Assembly (NCBI GenBank): GCA_020310875.1
Contig: CM035423.1
Coordinates: 141,528,723 to 141,592,722, forward strand
DNA length: 64,000 nucleotides
From: Ceratopteris richardii
Taxonomy: Eukaryota > Streptophyta > Polypodiopsida > Polypodiales > Pteridaceae
Direction of reading: 5' to 3'
This document shows positions 63,813 to 64,000 of this stretch, piece by piece; the first letter of the stretch is position 1, and the number at the start of each line of letters is the position of its first letter. A program made the translations under genes and the position numbers. The notes beneath the pieces were generated by a model. It had not been told where the DNA came from, made no database searches, and saw nothing but the letters and a program-made list of their open reading frames with translations.

Positions 63813-64000
63813 GGAGAACTTGAAGTTTGGTGGTCCCAAACATCTAACTTGGATGTTTGTACAATGGTTTACTCCTATCCAATAGTCACTTGATTTTTTC
63901 ACCTGACTAGAGGACTACTTTGTCCTAATGAGTTTAAAAATCCTATGTAAACTGTAGGAGAAAGTTTACCATTTTATTTGAGTCAGCCATACTATAACTT
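63813..64000. repeat. Direct repeat copy 2, part right of element A
   Basis: Begins with the right GGAGA target duplication (63813-63817) and continues the 1.01-kb repeat, matching copy 1 at about 45864-46036. The window ends inside it. Confidence 0.85.

Overview
This window is plant nuclear DNA made almost entirely of nested LTR retrotransposons. I see no host gene, rRNA, tRNA or CRISPR array that I can support. The organism is probably a land plant with a large genome. The evidence is primer-binding sites matching plant tRNA-Asp and tRNA-iMet, Ty1/copia next to several Ty3/gypsy groups, and 5-bp target duplications at each nested insertion. The style of the reverse transcriptase and RNase H recalls fern, lycophyte or gymnosperm elements, but that is from memory and cannot be settled here.

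Layout: 1-2125 holds a broken coiled-coil reading frame (+) and unassigned spacer. 2126-5251 is a gag-protease fragment of a Ty3/gypsy element on the minus strand (element D). 5252-10683 is a plus-strand derivative (B) that keeps LTRs, primer site and polypurine tract, but between them carries only the ORF that normally lies after pol; its two LTRs are mosaics of two LTR types. 10684 to about 25120 is a decayed minus-strand relative (E), split by a young non-autonomous element (F, 17846-24008). About 25127-43017 holds Ty1/copia remnants (J and G). G is split by a 12.1-kb Ty3/gypsy element (C, 26594-38707, +) and by a 2.8-kb gag-only LTR element (H, 38994-41820, +). About 43018-45464 is the 5' part of another Ty3/gypsy element on the minus strand (I) with a tRNA-iMet primer site. 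From about 45476 to the window end lies a direct repeat with a period of about 1.01 kb; its second copy is split by a 16.9-kb Ty3/gypsy element (A, 46886-63812, -).

Element A is the centrepiece. It looks whole: two 568-bp LTRs with one visible difference, a GGAGA target duplication, a tRNA-Asp primer site, a polypurine tract, one 3208-residue gag-pol frame and a second 1434-residue frame after pol. The polyprotein has an unusual order: gag, zinc knuckles, retropepsin, reverse transcriptase, RNase H, two integrase-type H2C2 zinc modules, the DDE core, then a second retropepsin-like domain and a basic tail with repeated W-V-P-K motifs. Element C shares this order but lacks the extra ORF.

The least explained signal is in the leaders between primer site and gag. 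A, C and E each carry an array of short palindromes around the same core (ATCGCGAT and its CpG-decay forms), but with family-specific arms. I take this conserved architecture with changing arms, the double retropepsin, the doubled H2C2 module and the 1434-residue ORF as the best candidates for something not described. All functional readings of them are inference.
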